Shown here piece after piece: positions 6,833-13,600 of a stretch of 17,387 nt of DNA. The notes below the pieces were generated by a model. The model was not told the DNA's origin. It searched no databases and saw nothing but the letters and a program-made list of their open reading frames with translations. The number at the start of each line of letters is the position of its first letter. Position 1 is the first letter of the stretch. The stretch lies in contig JBGPJN010000030.1 of assembly GCA_041485445.1 (NCBI GenBank), positions 1 through 17,387 of the forward strand, read 5' to 3'. The position numbers were made by a program, and so were the translations under genes. Source of the stretch: SHYG01 sp041485445. GTDB lineage: Bacteria > Chloroflexota > Dehalococcoidia > Lucifugimonadales > UBA3495.

Positions 6833-7060
6833 ATGGATTGCTGCGACCGCATGACCATCGAACCCGGCAAGCCCTGCATCCGGGCATTGCGCATTACCGT
6901 CTACGATGTTCTGGAATACCTGGCCTCAGGTATGTCCGAATGGGACATCCTCCGAGACTTCCCTGACCTTACCTCTGAGGATATCCGAGCCTGCCTTGCC
7001 TTCGCCGCTGACCGGGAGCGCCGGTTTGTCTCCATCCCCCGGCATAAGGTTTCTGCTTGA
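6833..7060 (+). CDS. DUF433 protein, VapB-like orphan antitoxin
   Basis: The 75-aa product matches DUF433 (PF04255). The typical order is present: DRMTIEPGKPCIRALRITVYDVLEYLASGMSEWDILRDFPDLTSEDIRACLAFAADRERR with the helix-turn-helix-like GMSEWDILRDFP segment. DUF433 proteins are commonly antitoxins encoded just before a DUF5615 PIN-like toxin; they bind the toxin and repress the operon. Here no intact toxin follows, only a ten-codon remnant overlapping this stop codon. ATG 6833 fits the family start (an upstream ATG at 6815 adds six atypical residues). The ribosome binding site is weak (GGGG 3-6 nt upstream), and I see no clear promoter. Confidence 0.8.
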   Translation: MDCCDRMTIEPGKPCIRALRITVYDVLEYLASGMSEWDILRDFPDLTSEDIRACLAFAADRERRFVSIPRHKVSA

Positions 7061-7073
7061 TGTCTCCCTCTCC
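7044..7073 (+). pseudogene. Probable remnant of a DUF5615 toxin start
   Basis: In the +1 frame overlapping the end of the DUF433 gene, ATA-AGG-TTT-CTG-CTT-GAT reads IRFLLDVSLS. DUF5615 toxins typically begin MRFLLDENLS or MKFLLDANLP, and they sit at exactly this place, overlapping the antitoxin stop. The initiator would have changed from ATG to ATA. After about six to ten codons the sequence passes into the CCCTCTCCC repeat, and the rest of the toxin is gone. The match is short, so this rests on position as much as on sequence. Confidence 0.45.
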
Positions 7074-7100
7074 CTCTGGGAGAAGGCCGGGGTGAGGGCG
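7064..7100. repeat. CCCTCTCCC-type palindromic repeat
   Basis: Reads CTCCCTCTCCCTCTGGGAG and continues GGCCGGGGTGAGGGCG; near-identical to 12271-12307. It lies between the converging DUF433 gene and the predicted selenoprotein gene, ending one base before the latter's stop codon. Confidence 0.8.
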
Positions 7101-7101
7101 C

Positions 7102-8037
7102 CTACCCCATCCGCACCAACTCACCGTGCAGCCGCACCCCGCCGGCCTCGGGAATCAGCCCGGAGAACAGCTCCGGGTGCAGCATCTCCGCCATGATCTC
7201 CAGCCCGGTCACCAGGCGCGGCCCCGACCGGCTGGTGTAGGCGCTGGCGTCAATCACGTACACCCGACGGTCCCGCACCGCCGGCAGATCGGCCCAGCCC
7301 TCCCGGCCGGTCAGCAGGGGCACGTCCTGCAGGCCCCGCTTCACGTCGAACCCGCAGGGCATCAGGATCACCACCTCCGGCTGGCTGGCCACCACGTCGG
7401 GCCACTCCAGTCGGAAGGAACCGGTCTCCTTGTCGCCGAAGCAGTTCACCCCGCCGGCCAACTCCACCATCTCCGGCACCCAGTGGCCCCCGCACATCAG
7501 CGGGTCCGCCCACTCCAGCAGCAGGGTCCGGGGCTTCTGGCCGGCGTGGGCCGCCGTCGCCGCCACACGGTCAATGCGCGCCTGGAGCCGCGCGGCCAGG
7601 GCCTCCGCTTCCGCCGCCTTGCCGGTGGCGCGGCCCACCCTCCGCACGTCTTCCAGAACATGGCTTAGGTACTGGGGGTCCAGGGAGAGTATCTCCGGCT
7701 GTTTGGGGAGGGCCACGCTCGCCTCGGCCACCTGCCGAGTTGAGATGGCTCAAACCTCGCAGATGGCCTGGGTCAGCAGCAGGTCCGGCGCGGCGGCCCG
7801 CAACAGCTCCTGGTCAATGTCGTAGATGCCCAGGCCCTGTTGCAGCCGCTCGCCGATGACCCGGCTGATCTCGCCGCTGGTGGGCTGCTGGCCATCGAAC
7901 ACACTGCGCACCACCTTGGGCTTGCTGCGGGCGTCGGGCGGGTAGTCACACTCAAAGGTTACCCCGTAAAGCTGGTCTTGCAGCCCCAGCTCATAGACTA
8001 TCTCGGTGGCGCTGGGCAGAAAGGAGCAGATGCGCAT
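7102..8037 (-). CDS. Cobalamin-binding/ABC solute-binding-like protein, predicted selenoprotein (in-frame TGA at codon 96)
   Basis: Two open frames, 8037-7753 and 7749-7102, are in the same reading frame and separated only by a TGA at 7750-7752. Together they give a 311-residue protein of the BtuF/TroA-like solute-binding fold (COG0614-type, often named cobalamin-binding protein). The start MRICSFLPSATEIVYELGL, the ECDYPP segment, the GHWVPEMVELAGG strand and PEVVILMPCGFDV are typical. There is no signal peptide. Family members as I know them carry a CxVCA motif at the TGA; here it reads TQAIC-E-V-(TGA)-AIS, so TGA replaces the second Cys of CxxC. A SECIS-like hairpin follows directly. ATG 8037 has GGGAGG at good spacing. 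I predict Sec96; the alternative is a nonsense mutation giving a 95-aa fragment. The CcdA-like gene lies upstream on the same strand. Confidence 0.75.
7723..7739 (-). promoter_or_regulatory. SECIS-like stem-loop directly after the in-frame UGA
   Basis: On the minus strand the RNA reads CUCGGC-AGGUG-GCCGAG, a perfect 6-bp stem with a 5-nt loop. The loop begins 16 nt after the UGA. In E. coli fdhF the apical loop, also starting AGGU, begins 17 nt after its UGA. Outer pairing is possible between GCCA just after the UGA and UGGC further 3', and between CUC and GAG, giving a hairpin of about 39 nt. Bacterial SelB recognises such an element inside the coding region. Confidence 0.65.
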
Positions 8038-8077
8038 TGGTCGCCTCCCGGAACCGTCACCTTTGGTATCAGCCTGT

Positions 8078-8106
8078 ATCTTAGCCCTCGCCCCGGCCCG
8101 GCGCAA
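8078..8106 (-). promoter_or_regulatory. Promoter for the predicted selenoprotein gene
   Basis: On the minus strand TTGCGC (8101-8106), a 17-nt spacer and TAAGAT (8078-8083). The same TAAGAT box with a 17-nt spacer occurs before the alcohol dehydrogenase. The -35 box ends just beyond the CcdA-like stop codon, so the gene can be transcribed on its own as well as by read-through. Confidence 0.5.
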
Positions 8107-8107
8107 G

Positions 8108-8914
8108 CTAGAACCAGCCGGCGATGGTCGCCCCCAGCCCGCCAATGCTCAGCCAGTAGTAGACCACAAAGGCGCCCGCCAGCATGATCAACACCGCGCT
8201 GGCCCGCTCCACGTAGGGCGTCACCCGTCCCAGGAGGTTGCCCGCCGCGCCCTGGAAGGCCGCGGTGCCCAGGGTCAGCGCCAGCAGGGTGGTGCCCATG
8301 CCCAGGGAGTAGCTCAGAAACTGCCCCAGCCCGCCCATGAAGTTTTCGGCGGTCAGGGAGCTGCCCACCACAATCAGGAAGATGGGCAGGGTGCAGCTCA
8401 GGGAGCAGATTCCATAGGCGACGCCGAACAGGAAGTACCCAGCCACCGCCTTCAGCGGCGAGGAAGGGGCTTGGTCTCCCCGGACCGTGATACGGGCGGA
8501 CAGCCGGCTAGCCGCCCCGAAGTACAGGTGCCCGCGCCCCAGCAATATCCAGATACCCAGCCCCACCATCACGGCGCCGATGGTCAGCCCGGCCCAGGGC
8601 ATGACCCGCACCAGGAAGCGGCCTCCGGCGCTGATTGCCGCCCCGGCGGCGCCGAAGAGCAGGATGAACCCCAGGGTCACCGCCAGCGCCACCAGCAGCC
8701 CCCGCAGCAGCCGGCCGAAGATGCCCCTGGTGTGGGCGCCCCCCGCGGTATCCCCAAGGTACAGGGAGATGTACGCGGGCAACAGCGCAAAGCCGCAGGG
8801 GTTCACCGCGGCCAGCATCCCGCTGCCAAAGGCGTACCCCACGGGCAACGTCTCCACCACCGTGCCGGCCAGCCCCGCCACCAGGGACAGCACCACTTCA
8901 ATAAAGCGTTCCAT
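8108..8914 (-). CDS. CcdA-like membrane thiol-disulfide carrier (DsbD transmembrane family)
   Basis: The 268-aa product is an integral membrane protein with about six hydrophobic helices, matching the CcdA/DsbD transmembrane domain family. These proteins pass reducing equivalents from cytoplasmic thioredoxin across the membrane to extracytoplasmic thiol proteins, for example in cytochrome c maturation. The two signature cysteines are visible: C40 in AVNPCGFALLPAY and C174 in SLSCTLPIF, with an extra Cys at 170. The length is slightly above the usual 220-240 aa because of an amphipathic start and a long loop near 130-155. ATG 8914 has no clear ribosome binding site. It ends 70 nt before the predicted selenoprotein gene on the same strand, a suggestive thiol-redox neighbour. 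Confidence 0.85.
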   Translation of the reverse strand: MERFIEVVLSLVAGLAGTVVETLPVGYAFGSGMLAAVNPCGFALLPAYISLYLGDTAGGAHTRGIFGRLLRGLLVALAVTLGFILLFGAAGAAISAGGRFLVRVMPWAGLTIGAVMVGLGIWILLGRGHLYFGAASRLSARITVRGDQAPSSPLKAVAGYFLFGVAYGICSLSCTLPIFLIVVGSSLTAENFMGGLGQFLSYSLGMGTTLLALTLGTAAFQGAAGNLLGRVTPYVERASAVLIMLAGAFVVYYWLSIGGLGATIAGWF

Positions 8915-9068
8915 GCATCAGAAGCTACGGCAGGTCCGGCCACATGGTTTCATCGTGCGTTGCCCAACATCCCCCCTTGAGGGTTTTCAGCAGGTAGTCC
9001 CACGGCCCCGCCCCACCCCGAGACCGCCGTATCAGCCCATTATATGCCTGTCGTCGGCGGCACCGGTT

Positions 9069-9098
9069 TTGACAGGCGCCATAATGGTCGCCTATCAT
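9069..9098 (+). promoter_or_regulatory. Promoter for queF
   Basis: Consensus TTGACA (9069-9074), an 18-nt spacer and TATCAT (9093-9098). The spacer is part of an imperfect palindrome, AGGCG...CGCCT (9074-9093), that could be an operator. Transcription would start near 9105, leaving a leader of about 64 nt with no recognisable preQ1 riboswitch. Confidence 0.7.
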
Positions 9099-9168
9099 GG
9101 GCGAAAGACCCCTGCCCAGTTTGGGTATACAGTGTCCAGGGGCGGGGAAGGACGCAGGAGGTTGGTTC

Positions 9169-9597
9169 ATGGCCACCATACCGGAGCTGAAGGAGCAGTA
9201 CCAGAGCTTGGACCGCCAGGTGCTGATTCGGAGCGAGGCGACCATTGACGCCCAGTGCCTGCTGGCCTTCCAGTACGAGTACCCGGAGCAGGAGTCCCAG
9301 GTCTCGGTGGACACCGACGAGTTCACCGCGGTCTGCCCCTGGACCGGCCTGCCCGACTACGGCGCCCTGCACATCTCTTATGTGCCGGCCCACAGCTGCA
9401 TCGAGCTGAAGTCCCTGAAGTACTACCTGCTGTCCTACCGGGACGTGGGCATCGTCCAGGAGCACGCCGTCAACCGCATCCTTCAAGACCTGGTGGCCCT
9501 GTGCCAGCCCCGCAGCATGAAAGTCACGCTGGACTACAAGGTCCGGGGCGGCCTCCACACCACGGTCTCCGTGGAGTACCTGTCGCCCCGAGGCTGA
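9169..9597 (+). CDS. queF: NADPH-dependent 7-cyano-7-deazaguanine reductase
   Basis: The 142-aa product is a unimodular (YkvM-type) QueF. It reduces the nitrile preQ0 to the amine preQ1 with two NADPH, the last step before tRNA insertion in the queuosine pathway. The family core EFTAVCPWTGLPDYG is present, giving the covalent-thioimide nucleophile C56 and the proton donor D63. The QueF-specific motif ELKSLKYYLLSYR lies at 79-91. Length is normal for the type. A longer frame opens at 9097, but that lies upstream of the predicted transcription start; ATG 9169 has AGGAGG 7 nt before it. No other queuosine gene is in the window, so it is a single-gene unit. It is followed by a large palindromic repeat. 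Confidence 0.95.
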   Translation: MATIPELKEQYQSLDRQVLIRSEATIDAQCLLAFQYEYPEQESQVSVDTDEFTAVCPWTGLPDYGALHISYVPAHSCIELKSLKYYLLSYRDVGIVQEHAVNRILQDLVALCQPRSMKVTLDYKVRGGLHTTVSVEYLSPRG

Positions 9598-9618
9598 CCC
9601 GCCAATCCTGCAATAGCC

Positions 9619-9821
9619 CAGGGGTGTCCCCAAGGCCGTTTCATTTTCGCCGCAAGGGCCTTGCCCCCGCTGGTTGAGTAGGCCCGACCGCAGTCGGGAC
9701 GTATCGAAACCCGTCTCCCCGTTGGTCTCGATACGTCCCGATTATATCGGGACTACTCGACCAGCGAGTGGAGGAAAATGAAACGACCCCAGGGGCGTCC
9801 CGGCCCGCCGGGACACCCCTG
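9619..9821. repeat. Large compound palindromic element, copy 1
   Basis: Nested inverted repeats fill the gap between two converging genes. Outer arms CAGGGGTGTCCC (9619-9630) and GGGACACCCCTG (9810-9821) are perfect inverses. Inside them GTTTCATTTTC (9638-9648) and GAAAATGAAAC (9774-9784) are perfect inverses. The core holds two inverted units of about 42 nt (9669-9711 and 9724-9765) of the form GCTGGTNGAGTAG - hairpin - GTATCGANACC. A separate hairpin lies at 9790-9821. The layout is like a BIME or a MITE. It may also end transcription from both sides. Confidence 0.8.
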
Positions 9822-9848
9822 CCTGCTTGCGGTGAACCGATGCCAGCC

Positions 9849-10820
9849 CTACTTGTTAATGTCCATCACCACTTTGATCACGTTGTCCTGGTGCTGCTCG
9901 TAGGTGTCGTAGGCGGTCTGCACCTGGGACAGGCCCATGCGGTGAGTAATCAGCTTGGCCGGGTCGCACCAACCCCGCTGGCGCAGCGCCACCATGTCCT
10001 TGATCTGCGTGGTGGGGTCGCCGCTGCGCGCCCCGGTCGTCGGCAAAATGGTGGGCATCTTGTCCATCAGGTTGTTGTGCTCCAGCGGCACGAACTTGTC
10101 CGTCTGCACGCCGAAGATGATGACGGTGCCGAACTGGCGCACCTGGCTGAAGGCCAGGTTGAAGGTGTCGGGGAAGCCGGCGGCCTCCACCGTGATGTCC
10201 GCGCCCACGCCCTTGGTGATCTCCGCCACCGCCTCGGCCAGGTCCTCCCGGTCCGGGTTGATGGGGTGGGTGGCGCCAAACTCCTGGGACTTGGCCAGCC
10301 GGTACTCCAGCAGGTCCGCGGTGATGACGCTGCGCGCCCCCATCCGAGAGATCAGCATGGTGAAGCACAGGCCGATGCTGCCCTGGCCCAGCACCAGCAC
10401 GTTCTTGCCCAGCACGCTGCCCATGCGCTGGCAGGAGTACAGCACCGTCCCCGAGGGCTGGCACATCACCCACTCGTCCAGCGGCCCCTGGTCGGGCAGG
10501 AGGATCATCCGGGTGGGGCTGGAGACCAGGTACTCCTGCAAGCCGCCAAAGCCCCGGGCCGGGATCACGATCACCCGCTGACCCTCCCGGTAGCTGTCCG
10601 TCCGGCTGTCCACCACCACTCCCGCCACCTCATGGCACGGCTGGCCCGGCTCCAGCGGGTAATGCTCCTCGGAGAGGATGGGGCCGTAGTGGGCGCGGAT
10701 GTCGCTGCCGCACACCGATACCCGCTCCAGCTTGATCAGGCACTCCCCGTCTTTGGGCGCCGGCCGCGCCACGTCCTCAAACTCAAACCGCTTGGGACCC
10801 ACCAGTCGTGCTGCTCTCAT
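9849..10820 (-). CDS. Zinc-type alcohol/polyol dehydrogenase (MDR superfamily)
   Basis: The 323-aa product is a medium-chain dehydrogenase/reductase. It would oxidise an alcohol or polyol with NAD. The catalytic zinc ligands C37 (VCGSD) and H63-E64 (PCHEVAG, the family's GHE with Cys for Gly) are present. The Rossmann motif GQGSIG (145-150) and an acidic D169 after the second strand suggest NAD over NADP. The usual structural-zinc lobe with four cysteines is absent, so it is a short-lobe member. The substrate cannot be told. The start at ATG 10820 has GGGAGATAGGA upstream; a longer frame to 10886 overlaps the predicted promoter. Nearby lactonases suggest a sugar-oxidation setting, which is inference. 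Confidence 0.88.
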   Translation of the reverse strand: MRAARLVGPKRFEFEDVARPAPKDGECLIKLERVSVCGSDIRAHYGPILSEEHYPLEPGQPCHEVAGVVVDSRTDSYREGQRVIVIPARGFGGLQEYLVSSPTRMILLPDQGPLDEWVMCQPSGTVLYSCQRMGSVLGKNVLVLGQGSIGLCFTMLISRMGARSVITADLLEYRLAKSQEFGATHPINPDREDLAEAVAEITKGVGADITVEAAGFPDTFNLAFSQVRQFGTVIIFGVQTDKFVPLEHNNLMDKMPTILPTTGARSGDPTTQIKDMVALRQRGWCDPAKLITHRMGLSQVQTAYDTYEQHQDNVIKVVMDINK

Positions 10821-10857
10821 TGGATGTCCTATCTCCCTAGACTGCATTAGCCAGCGT

Positions 10858-10886
10858 ATCTTAATACCAGCCTGCCCCCCAGGCAA
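10858..10886 (-). promoter_or_regulatory. Promoter for the alcohol dehydrogenase
   Basis: On the minus strand TTGCCT (10881-10886), a 17-nt spacer and TAAGAT (10858-10863). The leader would be about 30 nt. This supports starting the gene at 10820. Confidence 0.5.
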
Positions 10887-10983
10887 GCACTGGGGCGGGC
10901 ACCAGACCCGCCCCGGCCGAAGTAATGGAGAGGCGGTAGTGCCTCAGTGGCTGTGGCACGGATAGGTCACGAGCCTCCATCCG

Positions 10984-11062
10984 TCACACCGGCGAAGGCC
11001 GGTGTCCAAACACAAGTGTGGTTGACCTGCTCTCATGGATTCCGGCCTGCGCCGGAATGACA
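10984..11062. repeat. Pair of inverted GTCAYNCCGGC...GCCGGNNTCCA repeats
   Basis: Two units in opposite orientation, each an 8-bp hairpin: ACACCGGC-GAAG-GCCGGTGT (10986-11005) and ATTCCGGC-CTGC-GCCGGAAT (11039-11058). The units resemble the intergenic GTCATTCC...GGAATCCA repeats seen in many bacteria. They occupy most of the gap between the dehydrogenase and the lactonase-like gene. Nothing else is visible in 10887-11100. Confidence 0.75.
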
Positions 11063-11100
11063 AAACCATCCTGATACACCGCCGCAAAACCATCGGGACT

Positions 11101-11994
11101 TTAGCCCGGCCACATGATCCAGCCGGTGTGGTCGGTGCGCGCCCGCAGCACGTGCCCACCGCCGGTGGTGACGTACAGCGTCCGCATATCCGCGTCGCCG
11201 AAGCAGCAGTTGGTGGGCCGGTCCACCCGCAGCGGGTGGGTCTCCAGCACCTGGCCCTTGGGCGAGATCACGTAGATCATCGGCCCCGGCCCGGCCTGCT
11301 CCCACCCGGCGCACGCCACGATGTTGCCGTCCATGTCCAGGGTCATGCCGTCCACCCCCCGGTGCACCCCCCGGCTGTCAATGCCGAAGGTGTGCAGCGT
11401 GGTGTAGCTGCCCAGGGACCCGTCGTCGTTGATGGGGTAGGCCCGCAGTTGCCGCGGCTGGTCCGGCGAGTAGTCGCTCTGGGCCACGTACAGGGTCTTC
11501 TGGTCCCGGGAGACCAGCACCCCGTTGGGCCGGCTCACGTCGTAGGTGGCCCGGCCCAGCGTCCACTGGTCCGGGCCGGTGGGGTCGTGGCGCAACACCG
11601 ACATGTGGTCCAGCTCCTGCGGCCCCCAGTTGGGGTTGAAAGGGTCGGTAAACCAGATGCGGCCCTTCTTGTCCACCGCCAGGTCGTTGGGGCTGTTGTG
11701 GCGCTTGCCATCCAGCCGGTGGGGCAGCGAGGTGATGGTCTTTCGGTCCTTCTCGAAGCGCACAATCCGGCGGCCGCCGCTCTGACAGCCAAAGAGGTTG
11801 CCCTGGGCGTCGAAGCACAGGCCGTTGGTGTGGTTGGTGCCGGTGAAGTACTCACTGGTCTCGCCGGTCTTGGGGTTGTACTGCATGATCCGGCTGGCCG
11901 GGATGTGGGTGAACAGCACCGACTCCCCGGTCCAGACCGCGCCCTCGGCGGTCCCGCCAAATGGCCCTGCTACCAGCTCAAAGTTCCACTCCAT
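11101..11994 (-). CDS. SMP-30/gluconolactonase-like protein, first copy
   Basis: The 297-aa product belongs to the SMP-30/gluconolaconase/LRE-like family, six-bladed propellers that hydrolyse sugar lactones with one divalent metal ion. The metal-site residues known from SMP-30 align: E17 (TAEGAVW), N157 (RPNGVLVS) and D215 (GVDGMTLD), with the substrate-side N103 in SPNDLAVD. There is no signal peptide. The ATG follows GGAGGAGG. Its closest partner in the window is the second copy, encoded divergently from 12404; the two share the fold but differ clearly in sequence. The substrate is unknown. Confidence 0.88.
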   Translation of the reverse strand: MEWNFELVAGPFGGTAEGAVWTGESVLFTHIPASRIMQYNPKTGETSEYFTGTNHTNGLCFDAQGNLFGCQSGGRRIVRFEKDRKTITSLPHRLDGKRHNSPNDLAVDKKGRIWFTDPFNPNWGPQELDHMSVLRHDPTGPDQWTLGRATYDVSRPNGVLVSRDQKTLYVAQSDYSPDQPRQLRAYPINDDGSLGSYTTLHTFGIDSRGVHRGVDGMTLDMDGNIVACAGWEQAGPGPMIYVISPKGQVLETHPLRVDRPTNCCFGDADMRTLYVTTGGGHVLRARTDHTGWIMWPG

Positions 11995-12026
11995 ACCCTG
12001 ACCTCCTCCTGCGTGAAATTCGAGTC

Positions 12027-12055
12027 AGTATAGCCCAGGGCCGCCAAGCTGTCAC
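12027..12055 (-). promoter_or_regulatory. Promoter for the first SMP-30-like gene
   Basis: On the minus strand GTGACA (12050-12055), a 17-nt spacer and TATACT (12027-12032); each box is 5 of 6 to consensus. The leader would be about 26 nt. Confidence 0.65.
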
Positions 12056-12075
12056 CAGGCATCCTCGCGCAAGCA

Positions 12076-12238
12076 GGGCCTTTCCCTTTTCCTGGAGCCG
12101 CTGGTCGAGTAGTCGCCCCGATGAAATCGGGGCGACGTATCGAGACCACGCCTTAGTGGATTTCGATACGCCCAGACAAGTGGGGGTTACTCAATCAACA
12201 CAGGTGTCCCTTTGGGACCAATAATAATGAAAAGGCCC
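12076..12238. repeat. Large compound palindromic element, copy 2
   Basis: Same plan as the element at 9619-9821. Outer arms GGGCCTTT (12076-12083) and AAAGGCCC (12231-12238) flank two inverted units: 12100-12147 (GCTGGTCGAGTAG - CCCCGAT/ATCGGGG hairpin - GTATCGAGACC) and a more decayed one at 12161-12199. It lies between two divergent promoters. The gap 12000-12403 holds only this element, the repeat at 12271-12307 and the two promoters. Confidence 0.75.
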
Positions 12239-12270
12239 GGTTGCCCCAGAACCATGAACAGAATCACGGC

Positions 12271-12307
12271 TCCCTCTCCCCTCTGGGAGAGGGCCGGGGT
12301 GAGGGCG
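12271..12307. repeat. CCCTCTCCC-type palindromic repeat
   Basis: TCCCTCTCCCCTCTGGGAGAGGG continued by CCGGGGTGAGGGCG; almost the same as 7064-7100. It ends 16 nt before the -35 box of the second SMP-30-like gene. Confidence 0.8.
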
Positions 12308-12322
12308 TGGCTACCCCCCAGC

Positions 12323-12351
12323 TTGCTGGCCAAGACCAGCGGCCTTATAAT
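12323..12351 (+). promoter_or_regulatory. Promoter for the second SMP-30-like gene
   Basis: TTGCTG (12323-12328), a 17-nt spacer and a perfect TATAAT (12346-12351). An inverted repeat GCTGG-N6-CCAGC (12325-12340) covers the -35 box and spacer and could be an operator. Transcription would start near 12358. Confidence 0.65.
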
Positions 12352-12403
12352 CCCGCTGCGCTCACGGCCAGCAAGTGACGCACGACCCCAAGGAGGTACC
12401 CCC

Positions 12404-13309
12404 ATGCGTGACAACCTGTCCAGCATCGTTGAATCCACCCAACCCAAGCTGGTGGCTACCGACCCAGACTGGCGCACCGAAGGCCCCCTGTGGCACCGCG
12501 GCGGCTACCTCACCTTTGTGGACATCGCCAAAGGCCAGCTCCTGCGATGGGACACCGGCGGCAAGGTGACCATCCTGCGGACCAAGACGGGCGAAGGCAA
12601 CGGCTGCACCTTCGACCGCCACGGCAACCTGGTAATGTGTGAGGGGGCGGACCACCGCCGCATCACCCGTATGCAGCCCCACGGCGTGATCCTGGTGGCC
12701 ACCGACCGGTATCAGGGCAAGCGGTACAACAAGCCCAACGACGTGGTCTGCCGCCGCTCCGATGGCAGCATCTACTTCACCGACCCGGAGCTGCGGGTGC
12801 CCCGGGACCAGCGGGAGCTGGGCTTCTCCGGCGTGTTCCGCATCGCCCCCGACGGCGAGGTGCACCTGGCCACCAACGAGTGCGAGTATCCCAACGGCCT
12901 CGCCTTCTCCCCCGACGAGTCGGTGCTCTACGTGGCCATCAGCCGCTTGGACGAGCGGTGCTTCCAGGAGGAGGAGCGCAAGGAGGTGTGCAACCACCGC
13001 AAAATCCGCGCCTTCGACGTGGCCCGCAACGGCGCCCTGAGCAACAACCGCGTGCTGTGCGACCTGTCCTCCGCCGAGGCCGGCGTGCCCGACGGCATGA
13101 AGGTGGACGCCCAGGGCCGCCTCTTCTGCACCGGCTCCGGCGGCGTCCAGGTTATCTCCCCCCAGGGGCAGCGCCTGGGCGTCATCCGGGTCCCCGAGGT
13201 GCCCCGCAACCTGGCCTTTGGCGGCGCCGACTTCCGCACCCTGTTCATCACCGCCGGCAAGTCCCTGTACAGCCTGCCCCTCAAGTCGCCGGGCATTGCG
13301 CCGTATTAG
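12404..13309 (+). CDS. SMP-30/gluconolactonase-like protein, second copy
   Basis: The 301-aa product is another six-bladed propeller of the SMP-30 lactonase family. Metal and substrate residues align with the first copy: E26 (RTEGPLW), N112 (NKPNDVV), N164 (EYPNGLAFSP) and D230 (GVPDGMKVD). It also carries seven cysteines, more than usual for the family, in a likely cytoplasmic protein (no signal peptide). The open frame extends upstream to 12212, but this covers a repeat and the promoter; ATG 12404 has AAGGAGG 7 nt upstream. Together with the divergent first copy and the dehydrogenase it suggests sugar-lactone metabolism; substrate unknown. Confidence 0.88.
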   Translation: MRDNLSSIVESTQPKLVATDPDWRTEGPLWHRGGYLTFVDIAKGQLLRWDTGGKVTILRTKTGEGNGCTFDRHGNLVMCEGADHRRITRMQPHGVILVATDRYQGKRYNKPNDVVCRRSDGSIYFTDPELRVPRDQRELGFSGVFRIAPDGEVHLATNECEYPNGLAFSPDESVLYVAISRLDERCFQEEERKEVCNHRKIRAFDVARNGALSNNRVLCDLSSAEAGVPDGMKVDAQGRLFCTGSGGVQVISPQGQRLGVIRVPEVPRNLAFGGADFRTLFITAGKSLYSLPLKSPGIAPY

Positions 13310-13538
13310 GGGGCGCGGGAGATCCACAGGGGTGGTCGCCTGCCAGGGACCGGGGACGACCCCTCCCTTCGGCTGCGCTCAGGGCGGGCTCTAGCCTCCC
13401 CTTGGTAAGGGGAGGCACAGGACGACTCCCCCAGCAGGTCTTTGCGCCCGTCCTTCTCCCCCTTACCAAGGGGGAGATACAGAGGGGGTGGTCTCCCCTT
13501 TACCAACACCCTTGCCTTCCAAGGCTGGCCAGGCTGGG
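13310..13538. repeat. Gap holding two CCCCTTACCAAGGGG repeats
   Basis: No gene is supported here. An inverted copy of the repeat is at 13395-13415 and a direct copy at 13456-13490, the latter closely matching the segment inside the gamma-glutamyltransferase gene. A CCCTTCGGCTGCGCTCAGGG palindrome lies at about 13364-13383. No T-run follows any of the hairpins convincingly. Confidence 0.65.
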
Positions 13539-13567
13539 TTGACTCCCATCACCCAACTTGGCATAAT
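13539..13567 (+). promoter_or_regulatory. Promoter for the NHL-repeat gene
   Basis: TTGACT (13539-13544), a 17-nt spacer and CATAAT (13562-13567). Transcription would start near 13574, a leader of about 27 nt. Confidence 0.7.
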
Positions 13568-13600
13568 CCCCGGTACGTTCAACAATAAGGGGGTTCAACC

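Noticed and set aside
9105..9168. A preQ1 riboswitch before queF
   Set aside because: The leader lacks the A-rich 3' tail and the pseudoknot pattern of class I, and nothing like class II or III can be drawn.
13310..13538. A CRISPR array
   Set aside because: The repeats are few, of mixed orientation and unevenly spaced; no cas genes are present.
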